In this document: positions 8,865 through 16,253 of the stretch, piece after piece
Numbering within the stretch: the stretch's first letter is position 1
Layout: each line of letters starts with the position of its first letter
From: Bacillota bacterium
GTDB taxonomy: Bacteria; Bacillota; Clostridia; Christensenellales; SZUA-584
Reading direction: 5' to 3'
Length of the DNA: 64,000 nucleotides
Assembly: GCA_023408075.1 (NCBI GenBank)
Contig: JAEYKW010000006.1
Location: 124,001-188,000 of the forward strand
Position numbers and translations under genes: made by a program
Notes under the pieces: generated by a model
Seen by the model: only the letters and a program-made list of their open reading frames with translations
Told to the model about the DNA's origin: nothing
The model's database searches: none

Positions 8865-10775
8865 TCAATAGAACGGCCATGTCGGCAGCCAGCGCAGGAA
8901 CGTATCCGAATACGCCTTATCCACCACTGTACCGGTCGTCACGGGATAGAACATCACGAACAGCACAAGACAGGCGCCAAGATAGATGAATACCGCCTTT
9001 TTGCCGTGCTTCGTGCGTTCAATCAGATATTTGGCGAGCACCGTCATGAGCAGCAGCAGGAACGGCACTGTCGCAAAATAGTGATAAATATACAGCTCCC
9101 GCGTGATCAACAGCCAGGGCAGATACTGCGAAAGCGCCGCGATCGTCAGAAACAGCGTCCGCCTGCCGAACCGTCCCTTGCATATGCGAATCACAATCAG
9201 CGCAATGACCGCCGCAACACCGCCCCACCAGATCAGCGGATTGCCCATTGAAGACATCGACGACATCGTCCCGTCGGTATAGCCCTTGCCCTGGAAAAAG
9301 AACACGGGGCGCACATCGATCGGCCACAAATACCACGGAGACGAGAACGGATGCACATGCTCCGGGTTCAGCGTGCTGTGGTAATGGAACATGTATTCCT
9401 GATTTTTGAGCACATCCGCAAATGTGTACGCGCCCTCGCCCTGCACCGTCATATACGGAATGTACGACATCAAATAAATGATGAGCGGAACGACGATGAA
9501 GAACAGCACGCACCAAAGCAGCGTGATGAATGTCTTTTTAAAATAACCGTTGCTGACAGACGTGAGAAATTCGCGTCGGCCCGCGTCCATGCCCTCCTGC
9601 TCAGCGTCGGCGAGCGCCTGCCGCGCATACGCATATTCGCGGTAGCGCTTAAAGAGCTGTATAAACAGCAGCACCGCAAGCCCTCCGCCCGCATAAATGC
9701 ATAGCCATTTGGTGGACGCGCCGAGGCCGAAGGCCACCCCGCATAGCGCGAGCGGCAGCAGCGACTTTTTAAGCGGCTGGCGGTTGTAGTTTGTCTCGGT
9801 ATACATGTACATGAAGAGGTACATGAGCATGATAAAGAATATGCTGTAGCTGTCGATCGTCGCGATGCGCGTCTGCGTGTAGTGCATGAAATCGAGCGCG
9901 AACAGCGCCGTCGGAATAAACGCATAGAGCGTCTTTTTGAAAATCCGCTTCGCAAAAACATACATGAGCGGCAACATCAGCACACCGAACAGCGTTCCCA
10001 TCACGCGCCACCCGAACGGGTTCATGCCAAAGATGCGGATACCGATGCCGAGTATGATTTTCCCGAGCGGCGGATGCGTAATTTCATAAGGCTTGATGTG
10101 GTTGATGTTCTCATAAGCCGTGCGCGCATGGTACACCTCATCAAAGTACATCTCATTCATGTAATAGGTGCGCTGCGGCACAAACTGCTGCTCGTCAAAC
10201 ATATTCGAAGCCGGGTTGCCGCGCTCGGCGTCGGGGTTGGTGTTAGTGACCGATTTCACCGGGACTGCATTGCCGTCCGCGTCGCAAAAACCCATTTCCA
10301 GCATGCGAAGACCGGGCTCGTCCACCCCGATTGACACATATTTCGCGGTAAAGCTCGTGTTGTAGAACTCCCACTCGTACATGTTCGTCGCTTCGTGCTC
10401 CACATTGAGCGGCTTTGTTGTTGTTTCCGTAGAGCCGTCGTCCTGCGTTTCCGTCACATCGGTCATAGCCGGGATATACCCTTCGCCGTCTTCCGAATAA
10501 GAGATTGAAAACGTGCCTGTCCCGAGCGACGAAAAATAGCGCAGGCTTGAAATGTCTTCCGGCTGCTCGAACTCCACAACAATCTCGTCGCCGTCCATAT
10601 TGTAGTACGTCCCGGGGATTTGTGTGGAACCAAGGTTCATGAACGCAACCACTGCGTAAATGAGCGTGACCGCCAGCATCACCAGCCAGTCAATCCGCGT
10701 CATGCGTGTCGCTTCATGCTTGTCAAAAAGCCGCCTGCGCGCATGCTTTTGCCATTCAATTCTTTTGTCTTTCAT
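8865..10775 (-). CDS. PMT-family (GT39) polyprenyl-phosphate-mannose-protein mannosyltransferase
   Basis: 636 residues, GT-C fold. After TM1 (residues about 30-48) comes an extracytoplasmic insert of about 150 residues with beta-rich, discoidin-like character (YYNMDGDEIVVEFEQP, YFSSLGTGTFSISYSEDG, SVTNTNPDAERGN). Then FDEVYHARTA near residue 212 supplies the Asp-Glu pair essential in PMT enzymes, ITHPPLGK follows, and multiple membrane spans complete the catalytic core. Predicted to O-mannosylate or similarly glycosylate exported proteins using a lipid-linked sugar donor. AGGA lies 7 bases before the ATG. It sits 14 bases after the upstream GT-C gene and 10 bases before gtrA. Confidence 0.9.
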   Translation of the reverse strand: MKDKRIEWQKHARRRLFDKHEATRMTRIDWLVMLAVTLIYAVVAFMNLGSTQIPGTYYNMDGDEIVVEFEQPEDISSLRYFSSLGTGTFSISYSEDGEGYIPAMTDVTETQDDGSTETTTKPLNVEHEATNMYEWEFYNTSFTAKYVSIGVDEPGLRMLEMGFCDADGNAVPVKSVTNTNPDAERGNPASNMFDEQQFVPQRTYYMNEMYFDEVYHARTAYENINHIKPYEITHPPLGKIILGIGIRIFGMNPFGWRVMGTLFGVLMLPLMYVFAKRIFKKTLYAFIPTALFALDFMHYTQTRIATIDSYSIFFIMLMYLFMYMYTETNYNRQPLKKSLLPLALCGVAFGLGASTKWLCIYAGGGLAVLLFIQLFKRYREYAYARQALADAEQEGMDAGRREFLTSVSNGYFKKTFITLLWCVLFFIVVPLIIYLMSYIPYMTVQGEGAYTFADVLKNQEYMFHYHSTLNPEHVHPFSSPWYLWPIDVRPVFFFQGKGYTDGTMSSMSSMGNPLIWWGGVAAVIALIVIRICKGRFGRRTLFLTIAALSQYLPWLLITRELYIYHYFATVPFLLLLMTVLAKYLIERTKHGKKAVFIYLGACLVLFVMFYPVTTGTVVDKAYSDTFLRWLPTWPFY

Positions 10776-10789
10776 TCTAATATCCTATC

Positions 10790-12232
10790 TTACCCACTGT
10801 GTGCGGGGCTTTTAATCAGCACGCCGCTGCTGGCAAGTTTTTTAACCGTTATCATAAAATAAATAATATAAACAAGCACGTTGACACCCGATATCAGCAG
10901 TGTCGACAGCTCGGGCGTCATCACGGAATCCGCATAGAGCACCACCATCTGATTGAGCAGCGCCGTAACGGAAAACGCCGCTGCGAAAAACAGCGTCCCC
11001 GAATCCCGCGAATACACAAAAGCAAACAGCAGCAGCAGGCAGGCGGGCAGTATATAACGGTCGTGCATCGCATGCGCCAGCATGAACACCGAAACGATCA
11101 AAAATCCCGCGACATCGAACAGCCGTTCCTGCTCCCTTGAGCGCCATTGCAAGAATACCACCAAACCGCATACGATGACAATAAAAATGATTCCCCATGT
11201 CTGATAAGTTAAAAACCAGAACGGCGTATCAAACGGCTTCCAGTTGCCGCCGGTCAGTGCAAACAGATTGTACGCGTTGATCGACGCAAATTGATACGAA
11301 TCCACCGTGCCGACGTACTTGTGAAGTATCCAGCTTACAGGCTGGTCTCCCGTAAACGGCAGCACACCAAGCACGAAAACCGCCGCGCCGATAGCTCCGC
11401 CGCCTATGAGCCCGAGCACACCGCGCTTCACACCGCCCGCTTTAAACAGCGCAAATACGTAATACAGCCCGACGACCGGCAGCAGCATCACCGCCTGCGG
11501 CTTGATCAGCAGCGCAAGGGCGAAAAAGGCCGCGCCGAGCCACGGATTGTCTTTCTTCAAATAATAGATGACGAGAACGGCAAAAAGCGTAAAGAACGCG
11601 TCCACCTGCCCCCATACGCTGCTGTTGAAAAAGAACGCGGGATTAAAAAGCACAAATGCGCTGCACAGCAGCGCAAACGTTTTGCCCACCTGCTTTCTCG
11701 CAGTTTTGAATATGAGAACGGCGGCAATCACCTCTGCCGCAATCGAAGGAAGCTTGACAATCAGCGTGAATAAAGCGCCCATTGCGTCGATGGAAAAAAG
11801 CTCGCGAATCAGCCCGAGCACCCACAGCACGTAAATATATCCGGGCGGGTAATCCGCGAACATGTCCGATGTGTAAAAGTTGGCGGGGCCTCTTTCATAC
11901 GCCGCAATCGCCCAGCCCTTAAAGCAGGCGATATCCGACGAGTAGCCTTCAAAAACGGCTGCTGTGATCACGCGGATCGCAACCGCCAGCACAGCCATCA
12001 GAACAAACGACGGCCACGGCGATTCATCGTCCTCCGCGAGCGCGGAACGGACATTGAGCAGTACGCAGACAATGATAAAAATGACTGAAACCACAATAGT
12101 CAGCACAGTGGCAAGAACCGTTTCGGAAGGTGATGCGTAAGATGGCTTAAATGCGTCGTCCGCAAAGGCTGTCCCCAATGGCAACGACGCCAGCAGTATC
12201 GCCAATAGTGAAAGAATGACTATCCTTTTCAT
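10790..12232 (-). CDS. GT-C membrane glycosyltransferase (GT87/mannosyltransferase-like)
   Basis: 480 residues with about a dozen membrane segments. Motifs of polyprenyl-sugar-dependent transferases are visible: YPPGYIYVLW near residue 130, FFFNSSVWGQVDAFFTLF near 205 and HAMHDRYILP near 405. The first 24 residues look like a signal anchor with AFA. Likely transfers a mannose- or glucose-type residue outside the membrane; donor and acceptor cannot be told. Its ATG overlaps the yraN stop by four bases (ATGA), so it is translationally coupled to yraN, and the PMT gene follows. Confidence 0.82.
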   Translation of the reverse strand: MKRIVILSLLAILLASLPLGTAFADDAFKPSYASPSETVLATVLTIVVSVIFIIVCVLLNVRSALAEDDESPWPSFVLMAVLAVAIRVITAAVFEGYSSDIACFKGWAIAAYERGPANFYTSDMFADYPPGYIYVLWVLGLIRELFSIDAMGALFTLIVKLPSIAAEVIAAVLIFKTARKQVGKTFALLCSAFVLFNPAFFFNSSVWGQVDAFFTLFAVLVIYYLKKDNPWLGAAFFALALLIKPQAVMLLPVVGLYYVFALFKAGGVKRGVLGLIGGGAIGAAVFVLGVLPFTGDQPVSWILHKYVGTVDSYQFASINAYNLFALTGGNWKPFDTPFWFLTYQTWGIIFIVIVCGLVVFLQWRSREQERLFDVAGFLIVSVFMLAHAMHDRYILPACLLLLFAFVYSRDSGTLFFAAAFSVTALLNQMVVLYADSVMTPELSTLLISGVNVLVYIIYFMITVKKLASSGVLIKSPAHSG

Positions 12233-12594
12233 CGTTCCCCTGTATCTTCAGTAAACTCAAAAGCGCACTTAATATGGTTTATTTTGTCGCTCACGATCTC
12301 TATTATATCAAATCTCATGCTTTCATCAATGCAATTTTTTCTGTAAGCGTAATCGAGCGCCGCGCGGCAGATGCGCCGCTGTTTGCTTGTCACCACGGCT
12401 TCGGCAGGTGAACCGAAACGGCCTTGTGTCCGCGTTTTCACCTCGCAGAACACGACGGTCTCTCCGTCCCTGAAAATGATATCGACTTCGCCGCCGCGTA
12501 TGCAGTAATTTCTTTCAAGTATGATGCAGCCTTGTCCTTCAAGAAACGCCGCCGCCTGCGCCTCGCCGCGGTCGCCCCGCTCGCGCATGTTCAT
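12229..12594 (-). CDS. yraN: YraN family endonuclease-like protein (UPF0102)
   Basis: 121 residues, normal length. GDRGEAQAAAFLEGQG, NYCIRGGEVDIIFRDGE and VFCEVKTRTQGRFG reproduce the restriction-endonuclease-like core with the E/D...EVK catalytic pattern. Role in the cell is unsettled. It is coupled by four-base overlaps both to rnhB upstream and to the glycosyltransferase downstream. The rnhB-yraN-comM order is conserved in many Firmicutes. Confidence 0.93.
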   Translation of the reverse strand: MNMRERGDRGEAQAAAFLEGQGCIILERNYCIRGGEVDIIFRDGETVVFCEVKTRTQGRFGSPAEAVVTSKQRRICRAALDYAYRKNCIDESMRFDIIEIVSDKINHIKCAFEFTEDTGER

Positions 12595-13214
12595 TTCATC
12601 AGCTTCTTCAAAAACGACATCCGGTGAATGTCACAAACGCCGAGGGCCTTAATCGAATCGCAGTGCTGCTTTGTGCCGTAGCCCTTGTGCGTTTCAAAGC
12701 CGTAGCCGGGGTACTTGCGCCCGTAATCCCGCATCATCCGGTCACGCGTCACCTTGGCAATGATGGACGCGGCGGCAATGCTGTAGCAAAGCGCGTCTCC
12801 GCCTGTAATCTCCTCATACGGGCAGTCCGTCTTAATGCCGCCGATACGGTCTGAGAAAACATAATCGGGCTTGAAGGATAGCCCCGCTATCGCTGCGGCA
12901 AATGCGCGTTTGGCCGCGTTTAATATATTGACCTCATCGATGAGAGTGCTGTCCGCTACGGCGATAGAATAGCAAATGGCCTGATCTGTTATCTGCTCAT
13001 AAAGCGACTCGCGTTTCCTCGGGGTGAGCTTTTTTGAGTCGTTCACACCTTCAATCAAGCAGTCACGCGGCATAATCACCGCAGCCGCCACGCACGGCCC
13101 TGCAAGAGGCCCACGGCCCACCTCATCAATGCCTGCCACCAGCTTTCCGTCGTCCCAGAATGGCTTTTCATATTGGCTCATGGTTATAAGCCTGCTAAGT
13201 TCTTCACTGTTCAT
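12591..13214 (-). CDS. rnhB: Ribonuclease HII
   Basis: Cuts the RNA strand of RNA-DNA hybrids and single ribonucleotides in DNA. AGIDEVGRGPLAGP carries the catalytic Asp-Glu, and DALCYSIAAASIIAKVTRD the downstream motif. The frame stays open to 13397, but that extension is antisense-like low-quality sequence inside ylqF; the ATG at 13214 (MNSEELSRL) overlaps the ylqF end by 11 bases and gives 207 residues. An ATG at 13181 after AGG is a shorter alternative. Confidence 0.93.
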   Translation of the reverse strand: MNSEELSRLITMSQYEKPFWDDGKLVAGIDEVGRGPLAGPCVAAAVIMPRDCLIEGVNDSKKLTPRKRESLYEQITDQAICYSIAVADSTLIDEVNILNAAKRAFAAAIAGLSFKPDYVFSDRIGGIKTDCPYEEITGGDALCYSIAAASIIAKVTRDRMMRDYGRKYPGYGFETHKGYGTKQHCDSIKALGVCDIHRMSFLKKLMK

Positions 13215-14052
13215 CTTCTTCACAGCGCTCGAGCGTGATGCGCCCGAGGCGTCCTCCCCTGAATTCATCGAGCAGCACCTTCGCGCCGCGTTCCATATCC
13301 GTTTCCCCCTGTTTAACCAGGAATCCTCTCTTGCGGCAGAGCGCGCCCAGCACCTCGTGCGCCGCGCCGTCTTCGTTAATTCCATACCGTGCGGCAATCG
13401 CGCCCGGTTTTGCAGTTTTGAGCATGTCGATCAGCGCCACAGCGAGCGCCGTTTCGTCGAGTATCTCCTGCTTTAAGCTGCCGATTACGGCGATCTTCGC
13501 GGCAACCTCTTGCGACTCGATTTTGGGCCAGAGCAGCCCCGGCGAATCGAGCAGTTCGAGAGTATCCGAGAGCTTGACCCACTGCAACCCGCGCGTGACG
13601 CCCGGCTTGTCGCCTTCTTTGGCGCTCTTGCGCCCCACGAGGCGGTTGATAATGGCCGATTTGCCCGCATTGGGCACTCCCGCCACAAGCACGCGTATCG
13701 TTTTTTTAACGCCCTTTTGCGCGTATCTCTCTATGACCGGCGCGGCAGCTTTGCTGATGGCACTGAGCAAGGTGCCCTTGCTGTCGCGCATCGCGTTGAA
13801 ATGGATCGCAGCGCCGAATTGTTTTTTATAATAGTCGGTCCATAGCTTCGTTTGCTGCTCGTCCGCGAGGTCGCTTTTATTCAGCACCACAATGCAGATT
13901 TTGCCCGAGAGCAGCTCCAATAGATCGGGGCTCAGCGTGCTTTTGGGGGCGCGCGCATCCACCGCGATGACCGCTATGTTGATGAGCTTTAATTTTTCGC
14001 CGATCTGCCGACGGGATTTGGCCATATGGCCCGGATACCATTGTATGTCCAT
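13204..14052 (-). CDS. ylqF: Ribosome biogenesis GTPase YlqF/RbgA
   Basis: GTPase for late assembly of the 50S subunit. Circularly permuted G motifs are in the diagnostic order: NKSD (G4) near residue 58, GVPNAGKS (G1) near 126, then DSPGLLWP (G3). The N-terminus MDIQWYPGHMAKSRR and the C-terminal RNA-binding helical domain match the family; 282 residues is the usual length. AGGA lies 7 bases before the ATG. It is followed by rnhB with an 11-base overlap. Confidence 0.95.
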   Translation of the reverse strand: MDIQWYPGHMAKSRRQIGEKLKLINIAVIAVDARAPKSTLSPDLLELLSGKICIVVLNKSDLADEQQTKLWTDYYKKQFGAAIHFNAMRDSKGTLLSAISKAAAPVIERYAQKGVKKTIRVLVAGVPNAGKSAIINRLVGRKSAKEGDKPGVTRGLQWVKLSDTLELLDSPGLLWPKIESQEVAAKIAVIGSLKQEILDETALAVALIDMLKTAKPGAIAARYGINEDGAAHEVLGALCRKRGFLVKQGETDMERGAKVLLDEFRGGRLGRITLERCEEDEQ

Positions 14053-14104
14053 ATTGTATTCCTAACGAGAATTTCATCTTTTTTTCACTTTCCAAACTTC
14101 TAAG

Positions 14105-14132
14105 AGTATATCACAAAATGCTGTCTTTACAA
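14105..14132 (-). promoter_or_regulatory. Predicted ylqF operon promoter
   Basis: On the minus strand TTGTAA (14127-14132) and TATACT (14105-14110) are 16 bases apart, about 55 bases before the ylqF ATG. It would let ylqF be expressed on its own, now that hicAB separates it from rplS. Confidence 0.5.
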
Positions 14133-14237
14133 AAAGAAAAAAGGGCGGCCGCTTACCCCGAACAAAAAGACCATTCCCCTCCTTGAATTATTTTTCTAAC
14201 TCAATGAGATTTTAAAAGGCTCATTAGCAAGCGCCAA

Positions 14238-14266
14238 TTGACAATACGTATTAACACGTATATAAT
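14238..14266 (+). promoter_or_regulatory. hicAB promoter with internal palindromic operator
   Basis: TTGACA (14238-14243) and TATAAT (14261-14266) are perfect sigma-A boxes 17 bases apart. Between them ATACGT (14244-14249) and ACGTAT (14256-14261) form an inverted repeat with a 6-base spacer. A repressor bound there would block RNA polymerase; HicB is the obvious candidate because HicB proteins autoregulate. Confidence 0.8.
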
Positions 14267-14295
14267 ATAGGAAAGTAATCTGAATAAAGCCATGC

Positions 14296-14481
14296 ATGAC
14301 AATAAGCGAGTTGTTAAAGCTGTTGAAGCAAAGTGGCATAGTATTGGTTGAACATGGGAAAAAACATGACAAGTATTACAGCCCGATAACAGGAAATACA
14401 TTTCCCATATCCAGAGATAAGAAACAGGATGTGGGAATAGACTTATTAAATAAAATAAAAAGACAGGCGGGGCTTAAGTAG
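14296..14481 (+). CDS. hicA: HicA-type mRNA interferase toxin
   Basis: 61 residues, the size of HicA. The family pattern is clear: ELLKLLKQSGIVLVEHGKKH with the catalytic-type His, then DKYYSP and a C-terminal basic helix LNKIKRQAGLK. HicA toxins have a dsRNA-binding fold and cleave mRNA when the antitoxin is lost. hicB follows after 40 bases. The ribosome binding site is poor, which would keep toxin output low. Confidence 0.88.
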   Translation: MTISELLKLLKQSGIVLVEHGKKHDKYYSPITGNTFPISRDKKQDVGIDLLNKIKRQAGLK

Positions 14482-14521
14482 CTACGCCCCTAAATATCGG
14501 CAATAAGGAGAGTAAACTAAA

Positions 14522-14917
14522 ATGGCAAAATATATTTATCCTGCGATATTTTCAAAAATAAATGAAGGCTTTTTTGTAGAATTTCCAGATTTGGAGAACT
14601 GCTTCACACAAGGCAAGGATATGATTGATTCTATAGAAATGGCTGAAGATGTTTTGAACTTAATGCTGATTGATTTGGAAGACAGAAAACAGAACCTTCC
14701 CCAACCTACAGACATCAATTTAATTAAGTTGAATGAGAATTCGGTCATTTCCTTGGTAAAAGCAGATACTGTGCAGTATAGAAAGGAAAATTCAAATAAG
14801 GCTATTAAGAAAACCTTAACCATTCCTTCCTGGCTAAACGAAGCAGCGGAAAAACAATCGGTTAACTTTTCACAAGTTTTGCAAGATGCTTTGGTCAAGC
14901 AAGTTGGAATTAAGTAG
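14522..14917 (+). CDS. hicB: HicB-type antitoxin
   Basis: 131 residues. The N-terminal degenerate RNase H-like HicB fold reads YIYPAIFSKINEGFFVEFPD then LENCFTQGKD. The C-terminal part KKTLTIPSWLNEAAEKQSVN, ending with FSQVLQDALVKQ, fits a ribbon-helix-helix DNA-binding tail. A good ribosome binding site (AAGGAG) precedes the ATG. It should neutralise HicA and repress the promoter at 14238. AT-rich and oriented against the rplS-ylqF backbone, so it looks like an insertion. Confidence 0.9.
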   Translation: MAKYIYPAIFSKINEGFFVEFPDLENCFTQGKDMIDSIEMAEDVLNLMLIDLEDRKQNLPQPTDINLIKLNENSVISLVKADTVQYRKENSNKAIKKTLTIPSWLNEAAEKQSVNFSQVLQDALVKQVGIK

Positions 14918-15000
14918 ATTTGCACAATTGGTTTTTTATCAAAAAGCGGTAGATAAGCCGCTTTGCATCTGTTGTCTTTCAAAAAATCGTCTTCTCTAAA

Positions 15001-15026
15001 AAGTAAAAAGAGCCGAATCTCGGCTC
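15001..15026 (-). terminator. Rho-independent terminator after rplS
   Basis: On the minus strand GAGCCGA-GAT-TCGGCTC (15010-15026) is followed by TTTTTAC. It directly follows the rplS stop and lies between the convergent rplS and hicB. Confidence 0.85.
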
Positions 15027-15034
15027 CTTCGTTG

Positions 15035-15379
15035 TTATCTTTTTTCCGTAAGTTTGGCGGCTTTACCGGCTCTGTCACGCAGATAGTAAAGCTTCGACCG
15101 TCTGACCTTGCTGTGGCGCATCACTTCGATGCTCGCGATCTTTGGCGAATGAATGGGGAATGTTCTTTCCACACCGATACCGAAAGACACGCGGCGAACA
15201 GTGATGGTCTCTTTGATACCGCCGCCTTTTCTGGCGATCACGTATCCTTCGAAAGCCTGAAGGCGCTCTCTCGTTCCTTCAATAACTTTGACGGACACCT
15301 TCACGACATCGCCGATTTTCATTTCAGGCAGATCGGCGCGCAGTTGTTCCTGTTCGATGGCTCTGATAATCTGGCTCAT
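15035..15379 (-). CDS. rplS: 50S ribosomal protein L19
   Basis: 114 residues, the standard length. Sequence blocks LPEMKIGDVVKVSVKVIEG, RLQAFEGYVIARKGGGI, FPIHSPKIASIEVMRHSKVR and AKLYYLR-type ending are those of L19, at the 30S-50S interface. It has its own terminator and promoter, and the usual rpsP-rimM-trmD genes are not upstream. Confidence 0.98.
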   Translation of the reverse strand: MSQIIRAIEQEQLRADLPEMKIGDVVKVSVKVIEGTRERLQAFEGYVIARKGGGIKETITVRRVSFGIGVERTFPIHSPKIASIEVMRHSKVRRSKLYYLRDRAGKAAKLTEKR

Positions 15380-15458
15380 GCTGATTCCTCCTCCCAGTAT
15401 AGGTGTTCTTAACCGGCTTACAAATGCGGACAGCGGACCACCCTAAATCAACCCTGAG

Positions 15459-15488
15459 ATTATAACACAACAAAATGCCCGGTGACAA
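15459..15488 (-). promoter_or_regulatory. rplS promoter and leader
   Basis: On the minus strand TTGTCA (15483-15488) and TATAAT (15459-15464) are 18 bases apart. A leader of about 70 bases with GC-rich segments precedes AGGAGGA and the rplS ATG. L19 leaders in Firmicutes can be autoregulatory, but I cannot show that structure here. Confidence 0.55.
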
Positions 15489-15656
15489 GATAAAATTTCG
15501 ATGAAAATCCTTGAATTTGCCCGATTTTACTCTCTTTCTTGACGCAATGGGAAATGTATGCTTTAATCTAAGCAGCGCCAAAGTCATCAGCACGAAGCCG
15601 ATGAGCAAAAAACGGCGGCGCACCTTTTGTGATGGTACCATGAAGGTATCCGCTTT

Positions 15657-15690
15657 CCAATAGGAAAGCTGAATCCTATGGTATTTTTTT
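15657..15690 (+). terminator. Leader terminator/attenuator before the ECF transporter gene
   Basis: CCaATAGGA and TCCTATGG form a hairpin followed by TATTTTTTT, only about 20 bases before the start codon of the S-component gene and just before its GCGGAGG. A terminator in that place should act as an attenuator. The sequence upstream (GGTACC...GGTATCC, 15634-15651) can also fold. No known riboswitch class is recognised. Confidence 0.55.
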
Positions 15691-15710
15691 ATTGCGGAGG
15701 TTATTAAAAA

Positions 15711-16253
15711 ATGAAATTATCATCCACTAAAAAACTTGTGCTCTCAGCGTTCTTTCTCGCGCTCGGCGTATTGCTGCCGCTGCTTGTCGGCCATCTCGTA
15801 CCGATGGGCTGGATCTTCCTGCCGATGCATGTCCCCGTGCTGCTCTGCGGCTTTTTCTGCGGCGGACCTTGGGGCCTCGCAGTCGGCTTTGTGACGCCGC
15901 TGCTCTCCGGCGCGATTACCGGCATGCCGGGGCTATTCCCCGATGCCGTCGTCATGGCGTTTGAGCTGGGTGCATACGGGCTGCTCTCCGGCCTGTTTTA
16001 CAGGCTGTTCCCCAAGAATATCGGCTTTACCTATGTCTCCTTGCTGCTCGCGATGATCGGCGGGCGCATCGTCTGGGCAGCCGCCAGCTTCATTATTTTG
16101 GGCATTGCGGGCACGGCTTTCACTTTCGAGAACGTATTGAGCGGCGCTGTGGTGATGGTATTGCCCGGCATCATCATCCAAATCGTGCTGATTCCGATAC
16201 TCGTGGTGGCGCTCGACAGAACAAAAAAGACAGAACAATCCGTCCAGGCATGA
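15711..16253 (+). CDS. ECF transporter S component (substrate-binding membrane subunit)
   Basis: 180 residues, six predicted membrane segments. KLVLSAFFLALGVLLPLL and the glycine-rich middle FFCGGPWGLAVGFVTPLL are typical of vitamin-type S components; it would bind a micronutrient and use a shared EcfT/EcfA module encoded elsewhere. The ligand is not clear. The following kinase gene overlaps its stop by four bases, suggesting that the imported compound is phosphorylated to trap it. Confidence 0.85.
   Translation: MKLSSTKKLVLSAFFLALGVLLPLLVGHLVPMGWIFLPMHVPVLLCGFFCGGPWGLAVGFVTPLLSGAITGMPGLFPDAVVMAFELGAYGLLSGLFYRLFPKNIGFTYVSLLLAMIGGRIVWAAASFIILGIAGTAFTFENVLSGAVVMVLPGIIIQIVLIPILVVALDRTKKTEQSVQA

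Noticed and set aside
13215..13397. N-terminal extension of RNase HII
   Set aside because: It lies within ylqF in another frame, has Arg/Ser-rich low-quality sequence and no homology to the family.
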